Made by a program: the position numbers and the translations under genes
Part shown: in pieces, positions 25,112-34,573 of the stretch
Position numbering within the stretch: position 1 is the stretch's first letter
Layout: each line of letters begins with the position of its first letter
Notes under the pieces: generated by a model
The model's input: only the letters and a program-made list of their open reading frames with translations
What the model was told of the DNA's origin: nothing
Database searches by the model: none
Assembly: GCA_017398105.1 (NCBI GenBank)
Contig: JAFQHF010000080.1
Coordinates: 52,452 to 116,451 of the forward strand
From: Oscillospiraceae bacterium
GTDB lineage: Bacteria > Bacillota_A > Clostridia > Oscillospirales > Oscillospiraceae
Direction: 5' to 3'
DNA length: 64,000 nucleotides

Positions 25112-26989
25112 TTACTTCATCAGCTTACAGACCAGCTCCGTGTAAGCAAAGGGATCATCCAGAGGCAGCTCTGCCATCAGCTGAGCCTGATACATCAGAA
25201 GCATGGCATAGTCCTTCGCCTTCAGGGGATCTTCCGTCATAGCCTTCTGCATGGCCTGAACCGCCTCGTGGTCGGCGTTCAGTTCCAGAATGCGGCCCAC
25301 GGTGAAGGCCATCTCCGGATTTGCCCGCTTCATGTACTTTTCCATTTCGAAGCTCATACCGTTTTCGGGACTCATGCATACGGGATGGCTGCCCAGATTG
25401 GAGGACAGCTTGACTTCCTTCACCTGCTCGCCCAGGGTCTCCTTGACAAAGGTCAGGAAGCCCTTCAGCTCCTCTGCCTTTTCCTCGGCCTCCTTCTTCT
25501 CCTCCTCGGTCTGCAGACCCAGGTCTTCGGAGGAAGCGTTGCAGAAGGACTTTTCCATGTAGGTCATCAGGGTCTGGGGAATGAATTCATCCACATCCTC
25601 GGTAAACAGCAGGCAGTCGTAGCCCTTCCTGCTCAGCGCCTCCACCTGGGGCAGCTTGGCAAGACGGTCCTTGTTTTCACCGGGGACGAAGTAGATCTTC
25701 TCCTGACCCTCGGCCATAGCCTCCACGTAGTCTTTCAGGGAAATCAGCTTGCCTTCTCTGTTGCTGTAGAACAGCAGCAGATCCTTGGTGGCATCCTTAT
25801 GGGCACCGTACTCGTTGACAGTGCCGTACTTCAGCTGGCGGCCGAAGGCGGCATAGAATTCCTCGTACTTCTCCCGGTCGTTTTCCAGCATGGACTTCAG
25901 TTCGGACTTGATCTTCTTCTCAATGTTTCTGGCGATGATGGTCAACTGACGGTTGTGCTGCAGCATCTCGCGGCTGATGTTCAGAGACAGATCCTGGCTG
26001 TCCACAATACCCCGGACAAAGCGGAAATGCTCAGGCAGCAGGTCTTCACAGTTCTCCATGATCATAACACCGGAGGAATACAGCTGAAGGCCGTGCTTGA
26101 AATCCCGGGTATAGAAATCATAGGGTGCCTTGCCGGGCACATACAGCAGTGCCTTGAAGGAAACGCTGCCCTCGGCACTGGAATGGATGGTACGCAGGGG
26201 CTTGTTGTAATCGAAGAACTTTTCCCGGTAGAAGGTCTCATATTCCTCCTCGGTAACGTCCTTCTTGGCCCGCTGCCAGATGGGCACCATGGAGTTCAGG
26301 GTCTCCAGAACCTGATAGGTCTCATATTCCTCGGAATCTTCCTTCTTCCGGGACTTGGTGACCTCCATCTTGATGGGGTAACGGATATAGTCGGAATACT
26401 TGCGGATCAGGGAGCGGATCTCATACTCCTCCAGGAAATCGGAATACTTGTCCTCCTCGCTGTCCTCCTTCAGAACCATGATGATATCGGTGCCGGGAGC
26501 ATCCTTGGTGGTTTCCTCAATGGTGTAGCCGTCCGCGCCGTCGGAGACCCACTTCCAGGCCTTGTCCTCACCGTACTTTCTGGTGATGACGGTGATGGAG
26601 GAAGCCACCATAAAGGCAGAGTAGAAGCCTACGCCGAACTGGCCGATGATGTCGATATCCTCCTGCTTCTCCATGGCCTGCTTGAAGCCCAGGGAGCCGG
26701 ACTTAGCAATGGTTCCCAGATTCTCTTCCAGGTCAGCCCGGCTCATGCCGATGCCGTTGTCGGAAACGGTCAGGATGCCGTTTTCCGCATCCCGGGTGAT
26801 GGTGATGGCGAACTGATCCCGATTCAGCCCCACCTTGTCATCGGTCAGGGCGGTATAGGCCAGCTTGTCGATGGCATCGCTTGCATTGGAGATAATTTCC
26901 CGCAGGAAGATCTCCCGGTGGGTGTAGATAGAGTTGATCATCAGATCCAGCAGCCGCTGGGACTCTGCTTTGAATTGCTGCTTTTCCAT
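25112..26989 (-). CDS. htpG: Hsp90 chaperone HtpG
   Basis: This 625-residue ATP-dependent chaperone is full length. The GHKL ATPase motifs are present: LREIISNASDAIDKL (Glu 31, Asn 35), DNGIGM, and GQFGVGFYSAF. The middle domain carries the catalytic-loop Arg region (NISREMLQHN) and the C-terminal dimerisation domain is complete. A perfect CIRCE operator lies 26 bases upstream of the ATG, so it is predicted to be repressed by HrcA and induced by heat or protein stress. Confidence 0.96.
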   Translation of the reverse strand: MEKQQFKAESQRLLDLMINSIYTHREIFLREIISNASDAIDKLAYTALTDDKVGLNRDQFAITITRDAENGILTVSDNGIGMSRADLEENLGTIAKSGSLGFKQAMEKQEDIDIIGQFGVGFYSAFMVASSITVITRKYGEDKAWKWVSDGADGYTIEETTKDAPGTDIIMVLKEDSEEDKYSDFLEEYEIRSLIRKYSDYIRYPIKMEVTKSRKKEDSEEYETYQVLETLNSMVPIWQRAKKDVTEEEYETFYREKFFDYNKPLRTIHSSAEGSVSFKALLYVPGKAPYDFYTRDFKHGLQLYSSGVMIMENCEDLLPEHFRFVRGIVDSQDLSLNISREMLQHNRQLTIIARNIEKKIKSELKSMLENDREKYEEFYAAFGRQLKYGTVNEYGAHKDATKDLLLFYSNREGKLISLKDYVEAMAEGQEKIYFVPGENKDRLAKLPQVEALSRKGYDCLLFTEDVDEFIPQTLMTYMEKSFCNASSEDLGLQTEEEKKEAEEKAEELKGFLTFVKETLGEQVKEVKLSSNLGSHPVCMSPENGMSFEMEKYMKRANPEMAFTVGRILELNADHEAVQAMQKAMTEDPLKAKDYAMLLMYQAQLMAELPLDDPFAYTELVCKLMK

Positions 26990-27014
26990 AATTGTAAATT
27001 CATATCCTTTCGTA

Positions 27015-27041
27015 TTAGCACTCAGGCTGTTAGAGTGCTAA
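27015..27041. promoter_or_regulatory. CIRCE operator (HrcA) upstream of htpG
   Basis: TTAGCACTC-N9-GAGTGCTAA, a perfect match to the CIRCE consensus with nine-base half sites and a nine-base spacer, directly upstream of htpG. Confidence 0.95.
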
Positions 27042-27237
27042 TATTATAGCGCACCTGAAAGAAAAAGCAATAGCTTTCAAAAAAAGTTCTTTCTTTATTA
27101 ACATTTGTACAATTTCCATTCGAAACAATTTCAGATTATTGGATTGATTATTTCTGATTTTATGGTATCATTATACTGTATGAGTATGCGCCAACGTTAT
27201 TTTGTTAATTAAAATATGAATATATAAGGAGTATGAA

Positions 27238-28839
27238 ATGATCACAGTATCTAATCTCGGTATGCAGTTTGGCGGCCAGTGGCTGTTCCAGCGCGTTGAC
27301 CTGCAGTTCCTGCCCGGCAACTGCTACGGCATCATCGGTGCCAACGGCGCCGGCAAGTCCACCTTCCTGCGCATCCTGACCGGTGAGCTGGATTCCACCA
27401 CCGGTTCCATCAGCATCGACCCCGACAAGCGCGTTTCTGTTCTGAAGCAGAACCAGAACGCCTACGACGAGTACACCATTCTGGACACCGTCATCATGGG
27501 CAACCAGCACCTGTACGATGTCATGAAGGAAAAGGATGCCATCTACGAAAAGCCCGATTTCTCTGACGAAGACGGCCTGCGCGCTGCCGACCTGGAAGCA
27601 GAATTTGCTGAACTGGGCGGCTGGGAAGCAGAATCCGATGCTTCCCGCCTGCTGCAGGGTCTGGGCATCGGCACCGATATGCACTATGACATGATGGCCG
27701 ATACCGACCCCCGTCTGAAGGTGAAGGTACTGCTTGCCCAGGCACTGTTCGGCGACCCCGATATCATCATGCTGGACGAGCCTACCAACAACCTGGATAT
27801 CGAAGCCATCAACTGGCTGGAAGACTTCCTGCTGGACTTCCCCGGCATGGTCATCGCCGTTTCCCATGACCGTCACTTCCTGAATACCGTCTGCACCCAC
27901 ACCGTGGATATCGACTACGGCAAGATCAAGATGTACGTGGGCAACTACGACTTCTGGTACGAATCCTCCCAGATGGTTCAGGCCATGATCCGCAACAAGA
28001 ACAAGAAGAACCAGGAAAAGATCGAAGAGCTGCAGCTGTTCATCCAGCGCTTCTCCGCCAACAAGTCCAAGGCCAAGCAGGCTACTGCCCGCCGGAAGCT
28101 GCTGGACAAGCTGACCGTTGAGGAAATGCCCTGCTCTACCCGCCGCTATCCCTTCGTCGGCTTCCAGCAGGAGCGGGAACTGGGCAAGGATGTTCTGACC
28201 GTTAAGGATGTTTCCGTCACCATCGACGGCGAAAAGCTGCTGGACAAGGTCTATTTCTCCGTGAACCGTACCGACAAGATCGCCTTTGTGGGTGAAAATG
28301 AGCTGGCACAGACCGCTCTGTTCAAGATCCTGATGGGCGAGCTGGAGCCCGATGAAGGCAGCATCAAGTGGGGCGTTTCCACCATCCGTTCCTACCTGCC
28401 CAAGGATAACTCCGAATACTTCGAGGGCAACAAGATGGAGCTGGTGGACTGGCTGCGCCAGTATTCCGCCAAGAAGGATGACGTTTACCTGCGCGGCTTC
28501 CTGGGCCGGATGCTGTTCTCCAATGAAGATGTCTTCAAGCCCGTCAACGTTCTGTCCGGCGGCGAGAAGGTCCGCTGCATGCTCAGCAAGATGATGCTCT
28601 CCGGTGCCAATGTGGTGCTGCTGGACCAGCCCACCAACCACCTGGACATGGAATCCATCCAGGCTGTCAACAAGGGTCTGGAAGCCTTCCCCGGCGTTGT
28701 GCTGCTTGCTTCCCATGACCACGAAATGCTGACCTCCACCTGTAACCGCGTCATCGCCTTCCAGCCCGACGGCACCATCATCGACAAGTACGGCACTTAC
28801 GATGATTACCTGGAATGGATGGCTCAGAACAAGAAGTAA
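27238..28839 (+). CDS. ABC-F family ATPase (YbiT/EttA-like) with one degenerate ATP site
   Basis: This 533-residue soluble protein has two ABC domains joined by a charged linker (NKKNQEKIEELQLF, about residues 255-300) and no membrane segments, so it belongs to the ribosome-associated ABC-F proteins rather than transporters. Domain 1 has a normal Walker A (GANGAGKST, 34-42) and Walker B (IIMLDEPTNNLD), but its signature is TDPRLKVKVLL rather than LSGGE. Domain 2 has a degenerate Walker A (GENELAQTA near 352) and a Walker B Glu changed to Gln (LLDQPTNHLD), but an intact LSGGE near 438. Only the composite site built from Walker A1 and signature 2 looks competent. Translation factor or antibiotic-protection roles are known for the family; which applies here is unknown. 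Confidence 0.9.
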   Translation: MITVSNLGMQFGGQWLFQRVDLQFLPGNCYGIIGANGAGKSTFLRILTGELDSTTGSISIDPDKRVSVLKQNQNAYDEYTILDTVIMGNQHLYDVMKEKDAIYEKPDFSDEDGLRAADLEAEFAELGGWEAESDASRLLQGLGIGTDMHYDMMADTDPRLKVKVLLAQALFGDPDIIMLDEPTNNLDIEAINWLEDFLLDFPGMVIAVSHDRHFLNTVCTHTVDIDYGKIKMYVGNYDFWYESSQMVQAMIRNKNKKNQEKIEELQLFIQRFSANKSKAKQATARRKLLDKLTVEEMPCSTRRYPFVGFQQERELGKDVLTVKDVSVTIDGEKLLDKVYFSVNRTDKIAFVGENELAQTALFKILMGELEPDEGSIKWGVSTIRSYLPKDNSEYFEGNKMELVDWLRQYSAKKDDVYLRGFLGRMLFSNEDVFKPVNVLSGGEKVRCMLSKMMLSGANVVLLDQPTNHLDMESIQAVNKGLEAFPGVVLLASHDHEMLTSTCNRVIAFQPDGTIIDKYGTYDDYLEWMAQNKK

Positions 28840-28881
28840 ATCCCGCCCTACAGTATTTATTCCATATAAGGAGAATAAATC

Positions 28882-30633
28882 ATGGAAAAAATCTTAGATA
28901 TCATCACCGCAAAGATGCAGCAGGCTTTTGCTGATGCAGGTTATGATGCATCCTTCGGCCGGGTAACGGTTTCCAACCGGCCTGACCTGTGCGAATACCA
29001 GTGCAACGGCGCCCTGGCCGCTGCCAAGACCTATAAGTGCGCCCCCATCCAGATTGCCAAGGCTGTTGCCGAAAAGCTGGATGCCAACGACTATGACCTG
29101 GTGGATGCCGTCATGCCCGGCTTCATCAATCTGAAGCTTTCCGATGCCTTCCTGCGCAATTACCTGGAGCAGATGCGCGTTTCCGACAGCTTCGGCATTG
29201 AAAAGACCGGCACCGGCAAGACCATCGTGGTGGACTACGGCGGCCCCAATGTGGCAAAGCCCCTGCACATCGGCCATCTGCGCTCTGCCATCATCGGTGA
29301 AAGCCTGAAGCGTCTGTACAAGTTCTTCGGCTACAACACCATCGGCGACATCCACCTGGGCGACTGGGGTCTGCAGATGGGTCTGATCATCACGGAGCTC
29401 CAGGAGCGTCAGCCCGACCTGTGCTACTTTGATCCTGACTACACCGGCGAGTATCCTGCTGAGCCTCCCTTCACCATTTCCGAGCTGGAAGAGATCTATC
29501 CCGCCGCTTCCGCCAAGAAGAAGATGGATGAAGACTTTGCAGACCGGGCCCACACCGCCACCTTTGAGCTGCAGAACGGCCGCCGGGGCTACCGGGCTAT
29601 CTGGCAGCACATCATGAAGCTGTCCGTTGCCGACATGACCCGGATCTATGACAATCTGGATGTTCACTTCGAGTCCTGGCTGGGCGAAAGCGATGCCGAT
29701 CCCTTCATCCCCGCCATGATCGAGGACTTCAAGACTAAGGGTCTGGCTGTGCAGAGCGAAGGCGCCCTGGTCATTCCCGTGGCAGAGGAAAGCGACAAGA
29801 AGGAAGTTCCCCCCTGTATTCTGGTGAAATCCGACGGTTCCGCCATCTATGCCACCACCGACCTTGCCACCATGGTTCAGCGTATGCAGGACTTCAAGCC
29901 CGACGAAATGCTCTACATCACTGACAAGCGTCAGGCCCTGCACTTTGAGCAGGTCTTCCGGGCTGCCAAGAAGGGCGGCATTCTTCCCGAAGGCTTCCCC
30001 GTGTCCCATCTGGGCTTCGGCACCATGAACGGCAAGGACGGCAAGCCCTTCAAGACCCGTGATGGCGGCGTTATGCGTCTGGAGCAGCTGATCGCCGATA
30101 TGACCGCCTTCGTGCGGGCCAAGGTCGTGGAGAACAAGATCGTGGAGGAATCCGAAGTGGATGCCACCACCGCAAAGATCGCCCTGGCTGCCCTGAAGTA
30201 CGGCGACCTTTCCAACCAGCCCACCAAGGATTATGTCTTCGACATGGACCGTTTTGCCGCCTTTGAAGGCAACACCGGCCCCTATATCCTGTACACCATC
30301 GTGCGTATCAAGTCCATTCTGAGCCGTTACGGTGCCTGGGAGAACCTTCCCATCCAGGCTCCTGCCAACCAGTACGCCAAGGATCTGATGCTGGCCATCA
30401 CCAAGTTCGGCCCCGCCATGGAAAGCGCACTGAAGTCTTTCGCGCCTAACCTGGTCTGCGCCTATATCTACGAGCTGGCCGGCTGCGTCAACAAGTTCTA
30501 TCACGAAACCCCCATCCTCAAGGAGGAAAATGAGGAGGTCAAGGCCGGTCACATCGCCCTGATTGCCCTGGCCAAGAATGTTCTGGAGACCTGCATCCAC
30601 ATTCTGGGCTTCAGCGCACCGGAAAAGATGTAA
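28882..30633 (+). CDS. argS: Arginyl-tRNA synthetase
   Basis: This 583-residue class I enzyme charges tRNA-Arg. The N-terminal additional domain is followed by the HIGH motif in GGPNVAKPLHIGHLRSA (about residues 122-138). The KMSKS-equivalent is GKPFKTRDGG near 387, a variant common in Clostridia, and the C-terminal DALR anticodon domain ends the protein. It starts behind AAGGAG 42 bases after the ABC-F gene and may be co-transcribed with it. It matches the tRNA-Arg(ACG) gene in this window. Confidence 0.95.
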   Translation: MEKILDIITAKMQQAFADAGYDASFGRVTVSNRPDLCEYQCNGALAAAKTYKCAPIQIAKAVAEKLDANDYDLVDAVMPGFINLKLSDAFLRNYLEQMRVSDSFGIEKTGTGKTIVVDYGGPNVAKPLHIGHLRSAIIGESLKRLYKFFGYNTIGDIHLGDWGLQMGLIITELQERQPDLCYFDPDYTGEYPAEPPFTISELEEIYPAASAKKKMDEDFADRAHTATFELQNGRRGYRAIWQHIMKLSVADMTRIYDNLDVHFESWLGESDADPFIPAMIEDFKTKGLAVQSEGALVIPVAEESDKKEVPPCILVKSDGSAIYATTDLATMVQRMQDFKPDEMLYITDKRQALHFEQVFRAAKKGGILPEGFPVSHLGFGTMNGKDGKPFKTRDGGVMRLEQLIADMTAFVRAKVVENKIVEESEVDATTAKIALAALKYGDLSNQPTKDYVFDMDRFAAFEGNTGPYILYTIVRIKSILSRYGAWENLPIQAPANQYAKDLMLAITKFGPAMESALKSFAPNLVCAYIYELAGCVNKFYHETPILKEENEEVKAGHIALIALAKNVLETCIHILGFSAPEKM

Positions 30634-30641
30634 ATATTCCA

Positions 30642-30669
30642 AGAACCGCCCGCGAGGGCGGTTCTTTTT
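30642..30669 (+). terminator. Terminator after argS
   Basis: AGAACCGCCC (30642-30651), loop GCGA, GGGCGGTTCT (30656-30665), then TTTT. Confidence 0.9.
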
Positions 30670-30785
30670 CTATACCGTATACCAAATCCGAATAGAAAAA
30701 ATCAGCCATTTTGCACCATTGCAGTCACATGGAATATCCGATATAATGGGTATGGAATTATAAAAAAAGTAAGGAGAGATGCCCC

Positions 30786-31676
30786 ATGAAATTAGCAGTT
30801 TATACCGTCAGCCTGCCCGAATATGATCTGGCCGAGTCCGTTGCCGTCCTGAAGGAAATGGGCTACGAAGGTGTCGAGTGGCGCGTTGACAAGACCGAAG
30901 GCGAGTCCCCCCTGAAGGCTATGTTCGCCAACTATCCCAAGGAGGCTCAGTACGCCTTCCGTTACTGGACCGACAACCACTCCACCCTGAATGTGGACGA
31001 CATCATGAACGAGTGCAAGAAGGTCAAGGCTCTGTGCGACGAAGCAGGTCTGACCATCTGCAACCTGGCTACCACTCTGAAGGGCGCTCCCGAAGAGATG
31101 GAGAACACCATCGCCGCCGCTGCTGCCATCGGCTGCAAGACTGTCCGCGGCCCCATGGCTACTTACGATCCCAACCGTCCCTACTGGGATCAGTTCAACG
31201 AGTACCGCGCATACCTGAAGGAGTGCGAGCCTCTGCTGAAGAAGTACGGCGTCAAGTTCCTGATTGAGACCCATCACGGCATGATGATCTCCTCCGCTTC
31301 CTCTGCCCTGCGTGTTCTGGACGGTTTCGATCCCGAATACTTCGGCCTGATCTACGATCCCGGCAACATGGTCTACGAAGGCTATGAGGCTTATCAGCTG
31401 GGCTTCGAGATGCTGGGCAAATATCTGGCTCACGTTCATGTGAAGAACGCTGCCCTGACCCCCGCCGGTGAGGACGAGTTCGGCGCCACCAAGTACAACC
31501 AGTCCTGGATGCCCATGAAGAAGGGCTCCGCCAACCTGGCTGCCCTGATCAAGGCCCTGAAGAAGGTCGGCTACGACGGCTGGCTGTCCGTGGAAGACTT
31601 CTCCAACGAGAAGCCCACCCGTGAAAAGCTGGAAGAGAACATTGCCTACCTGAAGGAACTGCTGGAGAAGGCATAA
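30786..31676 (+). CDS. Sugar phosphate isomerase/epimerase family TIM barrel
   Basis: This 296-residue AP-endonuclease-2-like TIM barrel starts at an ATG behind AAGGAG. The metal and substrate ligands of the family are visible: GYEGVEWR (first Glu), KFLIETHHG (Glu and His), YFGLIYDPGNMV (Asp), LAHVHVKN (His) and YDGWLSVEDF (Glu). Members isomerise or epimerise ketoses, or act on myo-inositol derivatives such as 2-keto-inositol. There is no adjacent sugar pathway gene, so the substrate is undetermined. It is flanked by its own terminator. Confidence 0.85.
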   Translation: MKLAVYTVSLPEYDLAESVAVLKEMGYEGVEWRVDKTEGESPLKAMFANYPKEAQYAFRYWTDNHSTLNVDDIMNECKKVKALCDEAGLTICNLATTLKGAPEEMENTIAAAAAIGCKTVRGPMATYDPNRPYWDQFNEYRAYLKECEPLLKKYGVKFLIETHHGMMISSASSALRVLDGFDPEYFGLIYDPGNMVYEGYEAYQLGFEMLGKYLAHVHVKNAALTPAGEDEFGATKYNQSWMPMKKGSANLAALIKALKKVGYDGWLSVEDFSNEKPTREKLEENIAYLKELLEKA

Positions 31677-31694
31677 GTTTTCCGTATATACACC

Positions 31695-31731
31695 AAAAGC
31701 CAAGCTGCAAAGAAAGCAGCTTGGCTTTTAT
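31695..31731. terminator. Bidirectional terminator after TIM-barrel gene
   Basis: AAAAGCCAAGCTGC (31695-31708) pairs with GCAGCTTGGCTTTT (31716-31729), with A and T runs on either side, so it can end both the TIM-barrel gene and the convergent small membrane gene. Confidence 0.85.
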
Positions 31732-31751
31732 CGTTTCCTTATTCTGTTTGT

Positions 31752-32021
31752 TTACTTCCGAAATAAAGAAATACCGTTGATACCAACAGAAGCTGCGGTA
31801 AGAACCCACAGCACCCTGGATGTTCCGGGCAGAACATCCATCAACGCGCTCCAGTCTTCGATCAAAACCCATCCGTTGGCTTCACTCAAAAAAGCGCATA
31901 AGGTGAATGCTGTAAACGATAAGCTGACAAATCTGAACCATTTTGCTTCACGGTGCCGGAAAGTCCAAACAACATTTAAGGTTGCTGTAATAATTGCAGC
32001 CATTCCGAATAACAGCCACAT
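31752..32021 (-). CDS. Small membrane protein, conserved hypothetical
   Basis: This 89-residue protein starts at an ATG after AAGGAGGAG. Three hydrophobic stretches are visible (MWLLFGMAAIITATLNVVW, FVSLSFTAFTLCAFL, VLWVLTAASVGINGI) with an acidic segment WVLIEDWSALMDVLP between the second and third. I recall similar small proteins from Clostridia but no function. It lies 36 bases downstream of the ABC exporter gene on the same strand and may be co-transcribed. Confidence 0.65.
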   Translation of the reverse strand: MWLLFGMAAIITATLNVVWTFRHREAKWFRFVSLSFTAFTLCAFLSEANGWVLIEDWSALMDVLPGTSRVLWVLTAASVGINGISLFRK

Positions 32022-32057
32022 AGTTTCTCCTCCTTTAAATGCCAATTGCCAGGCTCT

Positions 32058-33821
32058 TTACTTCATAGCCTCCAGCGCCAGTGCATTCTGGGTTCTGTAC
32101 AGCTCCGAATAGATGCCGCCGGTGCCCAGCAGCTGCTCATGAGTGCCGCATTCGGTGATAACACCGTCGGCAATGGATACGATCCGGCTGGCGTTGCGGA
32201 TGGTACTCAACCGGTGGGCGATGATCAGCGTGGTACGGCCCACAGCCAGATTGTCGAAGGCCCGCTGAATTTTGGCTTCCGTCACGGAGTCCAGCGCGGA
32301 GGTGGCTTCGTCCAGGATCAGGATGGGCGGATTCTTCAGGAAAATCCGGGCAATGGCTATGCGCTGCTTCTGACCGCCGGACAGCAGGGTGCCCCGTTCA
32401 CCAACGTAAGTGTTGAAGCCCTCGGGCATAGCCTGGATATCCTCGTAGATTTCCGCCTTCTTCGCTGCCTCGATGACCTCTTCCATGGTGGCATCGGGCT
32501 TGCCGTAGCGGATATTCTCAAACACCGTATCCGCAAACAGGAACACATCCTGCTGCACGATGCCGATATTCTCATGGATGCTCTTCTGGGTCACATCCCG
32601 GATATCCAGACCGTCAATGGAAATGGAACCGGCAGACACATCGTAAAACCGGGGAATCAACTGGCACAACGTTGTCTTGCCGCCGCCGGAAGGGCCCACG
32701 ATGGCAATGGTTTCGCCGGGATGTACCGTGACAGTCACATCATGCAGCACCGCCAGGTCGCCGTCATAGGCAAAGGAAACCTTGTCCACCTTAATCTCAC
32801 CCCGGACATTTTCCAGAACTTTTGCGTCCGGCCTGTCCTGAATGGTGGGCTCTGTGCGCATCACATCCACGAAGCGGTTCAGACCCGCAAAGCCGTTGGC
32901 AAACATTTCGGAAAAGCTGGAGAGCTTGCGCATGGGACTGACGAAAGAGGCAATATACAGGTTAAAGGTGATCAGATCCCGGTAGTCCATCTCGCCCTGC
33001 ATCACATAATAGCCGCCCAGGCCAATAATGATCACGTTCAGGCTGCACAGGAAGAATTCCACGCTGCTGTGGAACATGCCCATGGCCTTGTGAAATTCCC
33101 GCTTGGAGGTTTTAAACTGGTCATTGGCCGCATTGAACCGGCGGCTTTCCGTTTCCTCATTGGCAAAGGCCTTGGCGGTACGGACACCGGACAGACTGCT
33201 TTCGATCTCCTGATTGATATGTCCGGTCTTTTCCTTGGCCGCGGCAGAGGCCCGGCCCATCCGCTTGCGCATGGTCATTACCACGATCAGGAACACCGGA
33301 ATGGTCAGCGCCACCACCAGCGCCAGCTGCCAGCGAATAGAGCCCATAACGGCCAGGGCGCCGCAGATGGTCAGCACAGAGGTCAGCAGATCCTCCGGGC
33401 CATGATGGGCAAGCTCTGTCAGTTCAAACAGATCGGATGTCAGCCGGGCCATCAGCTTGCCGGTGCGGTTCCGGTCGTAAAAATCAAAGCTCAGTTCCTG
33501 CATATGGGCAAACAGATCCTTTCGGATGTCTGCCTCCACCCGGATACCAAAAGTGTGGCCGTAGTAAGCAACAATAAAATTCAGGAACGACCGCAGCAGA
33601 TACGAACACACCACCGCGATCATGATGGTAAAGAAGGTCCGGTACAGCTGATTGGGCAGCAGATCATACAGGGCGCTCCGGGTCACCAGCGGGAATGCCA
33701 GGTCAATGGCCGCAATGCCCACCGCACAGGAAACGTCGATGGCAAAGAGCTTTTTGTGATTTTTAAAATAGCTCAGAAAAATCGCCAGAGGGGATTTTTG
33801 CTGATAGTCTTTTGTGGTCAT
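32058..33821 (-). CDS. ABC exporter half-transporter (fused membrane and ATPase domains)
   Basis: This 587-residue protein starts at an ATG seven bases after GGAGG (a TTG two codons earlier is less likely). A six-helix type IV exporter membrane domain occupies residues about 20-310. The ATPase follows: Walker A GPSGGGKTT near 375, signature LSGGQKQR near 478 and Walker B LILDEATSALD. It resembles MsbA/YheI-type multidrug or lipid exporters and should act as a homodimer because no partner gene is adjacent. Substrate unknown. Confidence 0.9.
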   Translation of the reverse strand: MTTKDYQQKSPLAIFLSYFKNHKKLFAIDVSCAVGIAAIDLAFPLVTRSALYDLLPNQLYRTFFTIMIAVVCSYLLRSFLNFIVAYYGHTFGIRVEADIRKDLFAHMQELSFDFYDRNRTGKLMARLTSDLFELTELAHHGPEDLLTSVLTICGALAVMGSIRWQLALVVALTIPVFLIVVMTMRKRMGRASAAAKEKTGHINQEIESSLSGVRTAKAFANEETESRRFNAANDQFKTSKREFHKAMGMFHSSVEFFLCSLNVIIIGLGGYYVMQGEMDYRDLITFNLYIASFVSPMRKLSSFSEMFANGFAGLNRFVDVMRTEPTIQDRPDAKVLENVRGEIKVDKVSFAYDGDLAVLHDVTVTVHPGETIAIVGPSGGGKTTLCQLIPRFYDVSAGSISIDGLDIRDVTQKSIHENIGIVQQDVFLFADTVFENIRYGKPDATMEEVIEAAKKAEIYEDIQAMPEGFNTYVGERGTLLSGGQKQRIAIARIFLKNPPILILDEATSALDSVTEAKIQRAFDNLAVGRTTLIIAHRLSTIRNASRIVSIADGVITECGTHEQLLGTGGIYSELYRTQNALALEAMK

Positions 33822-33942
33822 ATGCAATCCTCCATTTCTTACCTTCTATTATACATAAATCTGTCAAGGTTTCAATGACCAGACTTCCGTAACCGTGAAG
33901 TTTGTGTTATAATCGAATTACTTTTCAACCGGAGGTCAGTTT

Positions 33943-34530
33943 ATGGAGCTTCTCTATTCCGACAAGCATATTGCCGTCTGCGTCAAACCTGTGGGACTGG
34001 ATTCCGAAGCAGAGGTTCCGGCTGCACTGAAAGAACAGCTGGGCGGGGAGATCTTCCCCATTCACCGACTGGACAAAACCGTGGGCGGCGTTATGGTTTA
34101 TGCCCGCACCAGGCAGGCCGCCGCTTCCCTTTCCAAAGCCATTCAGGAAGGCCGGATGGTCAAGGAATACGTTGCCATCGTGCACGGAACCCCTCCGGAC
34201 TCCGGAGACTGGGAAGACCTGCTGTGGAAGGACAGCAAAAAGAACAAGGTTTTCGTAGTCAAACGGATGCGGGGCGGTGTCAAAAAAGCAAGACTGGAAT
34301 TTCGCCGCCTTTCTGCGGGAGAAACCAGCCTTGTGCAGATCCGGCTTCACACCGGACGCAGCCACCAGATCCGGGTCCAGTTCTCCAGCCGGGGTTTTCC
34401 TCTGGTAGGAGACCACAAATACGGTTCCCGGGACGAGCGGACAGCTCCCATGCTCTTTTCCTGCCGGATCACCTTCCCCTGGGGTAAGGAAACGAAAACC
34501 TTTGAAGCATTCCCTGACTGGGCAAAATAA
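33943..34530 (+). CDS. RluA-family pseudouridine synthase, short form
   Basis: This 195-residue protein starts at an ATG behind GGAGG. The catalytic motif HRLDK (Asp 44) and the RLHTGRSHQIRVQ motif near residue 138 identify RluA-type synthases, which isomerise uridine in rRNA or tRNA. It lacks the N-terminal S4 domain of RluD, as do several short family members. The target RNA is unknown. Confidence 0.88.
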   Translation: MELLYSDKHIAVCVKPVGLDSEAEVPAALKEQLGGEIFPIHRLDKTVGGVMVYARTRQAAASLSKAIQEGRMVKEYVAIVHGTPPDSGDWEDLLWKDSKKNKVFVVKRMRGGVKKARLEFRRLSAGETSLVQIRLHTGRSHQIRVQFSSRGFPLVGDHKYGSRDERTAPMLFSCRITFPWGKETKTFEAFPDWAK

Positions 34531-34534
34531 ATTT

Positions 34535-34567
34535 GTAAGGCGGGGGCAGGCCCCCGCCTTACATTTT
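34535..34567. terminator. Strong GC-rich terminator between convergent genes
   Basis: GTAAGGCGGGGG (34535-34546) pairs perfectly with CCCCCGCCTTAC (34551-34562), followed by ATTTTT. The GTAAGGCGG terminus is shared with the inverted-repeat element at 62015-62093, so it may derive from a repeat. Confidence 0.85.
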
Positions 34568-34573
34568 TCTATG

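Noticed and set aside
25049..27049. 666-residue plus-strand frame opposite htpG
   Set aside because: Antisense shadow; htpG on the other strand has all Hsp90 motifs and a CIRCE element.
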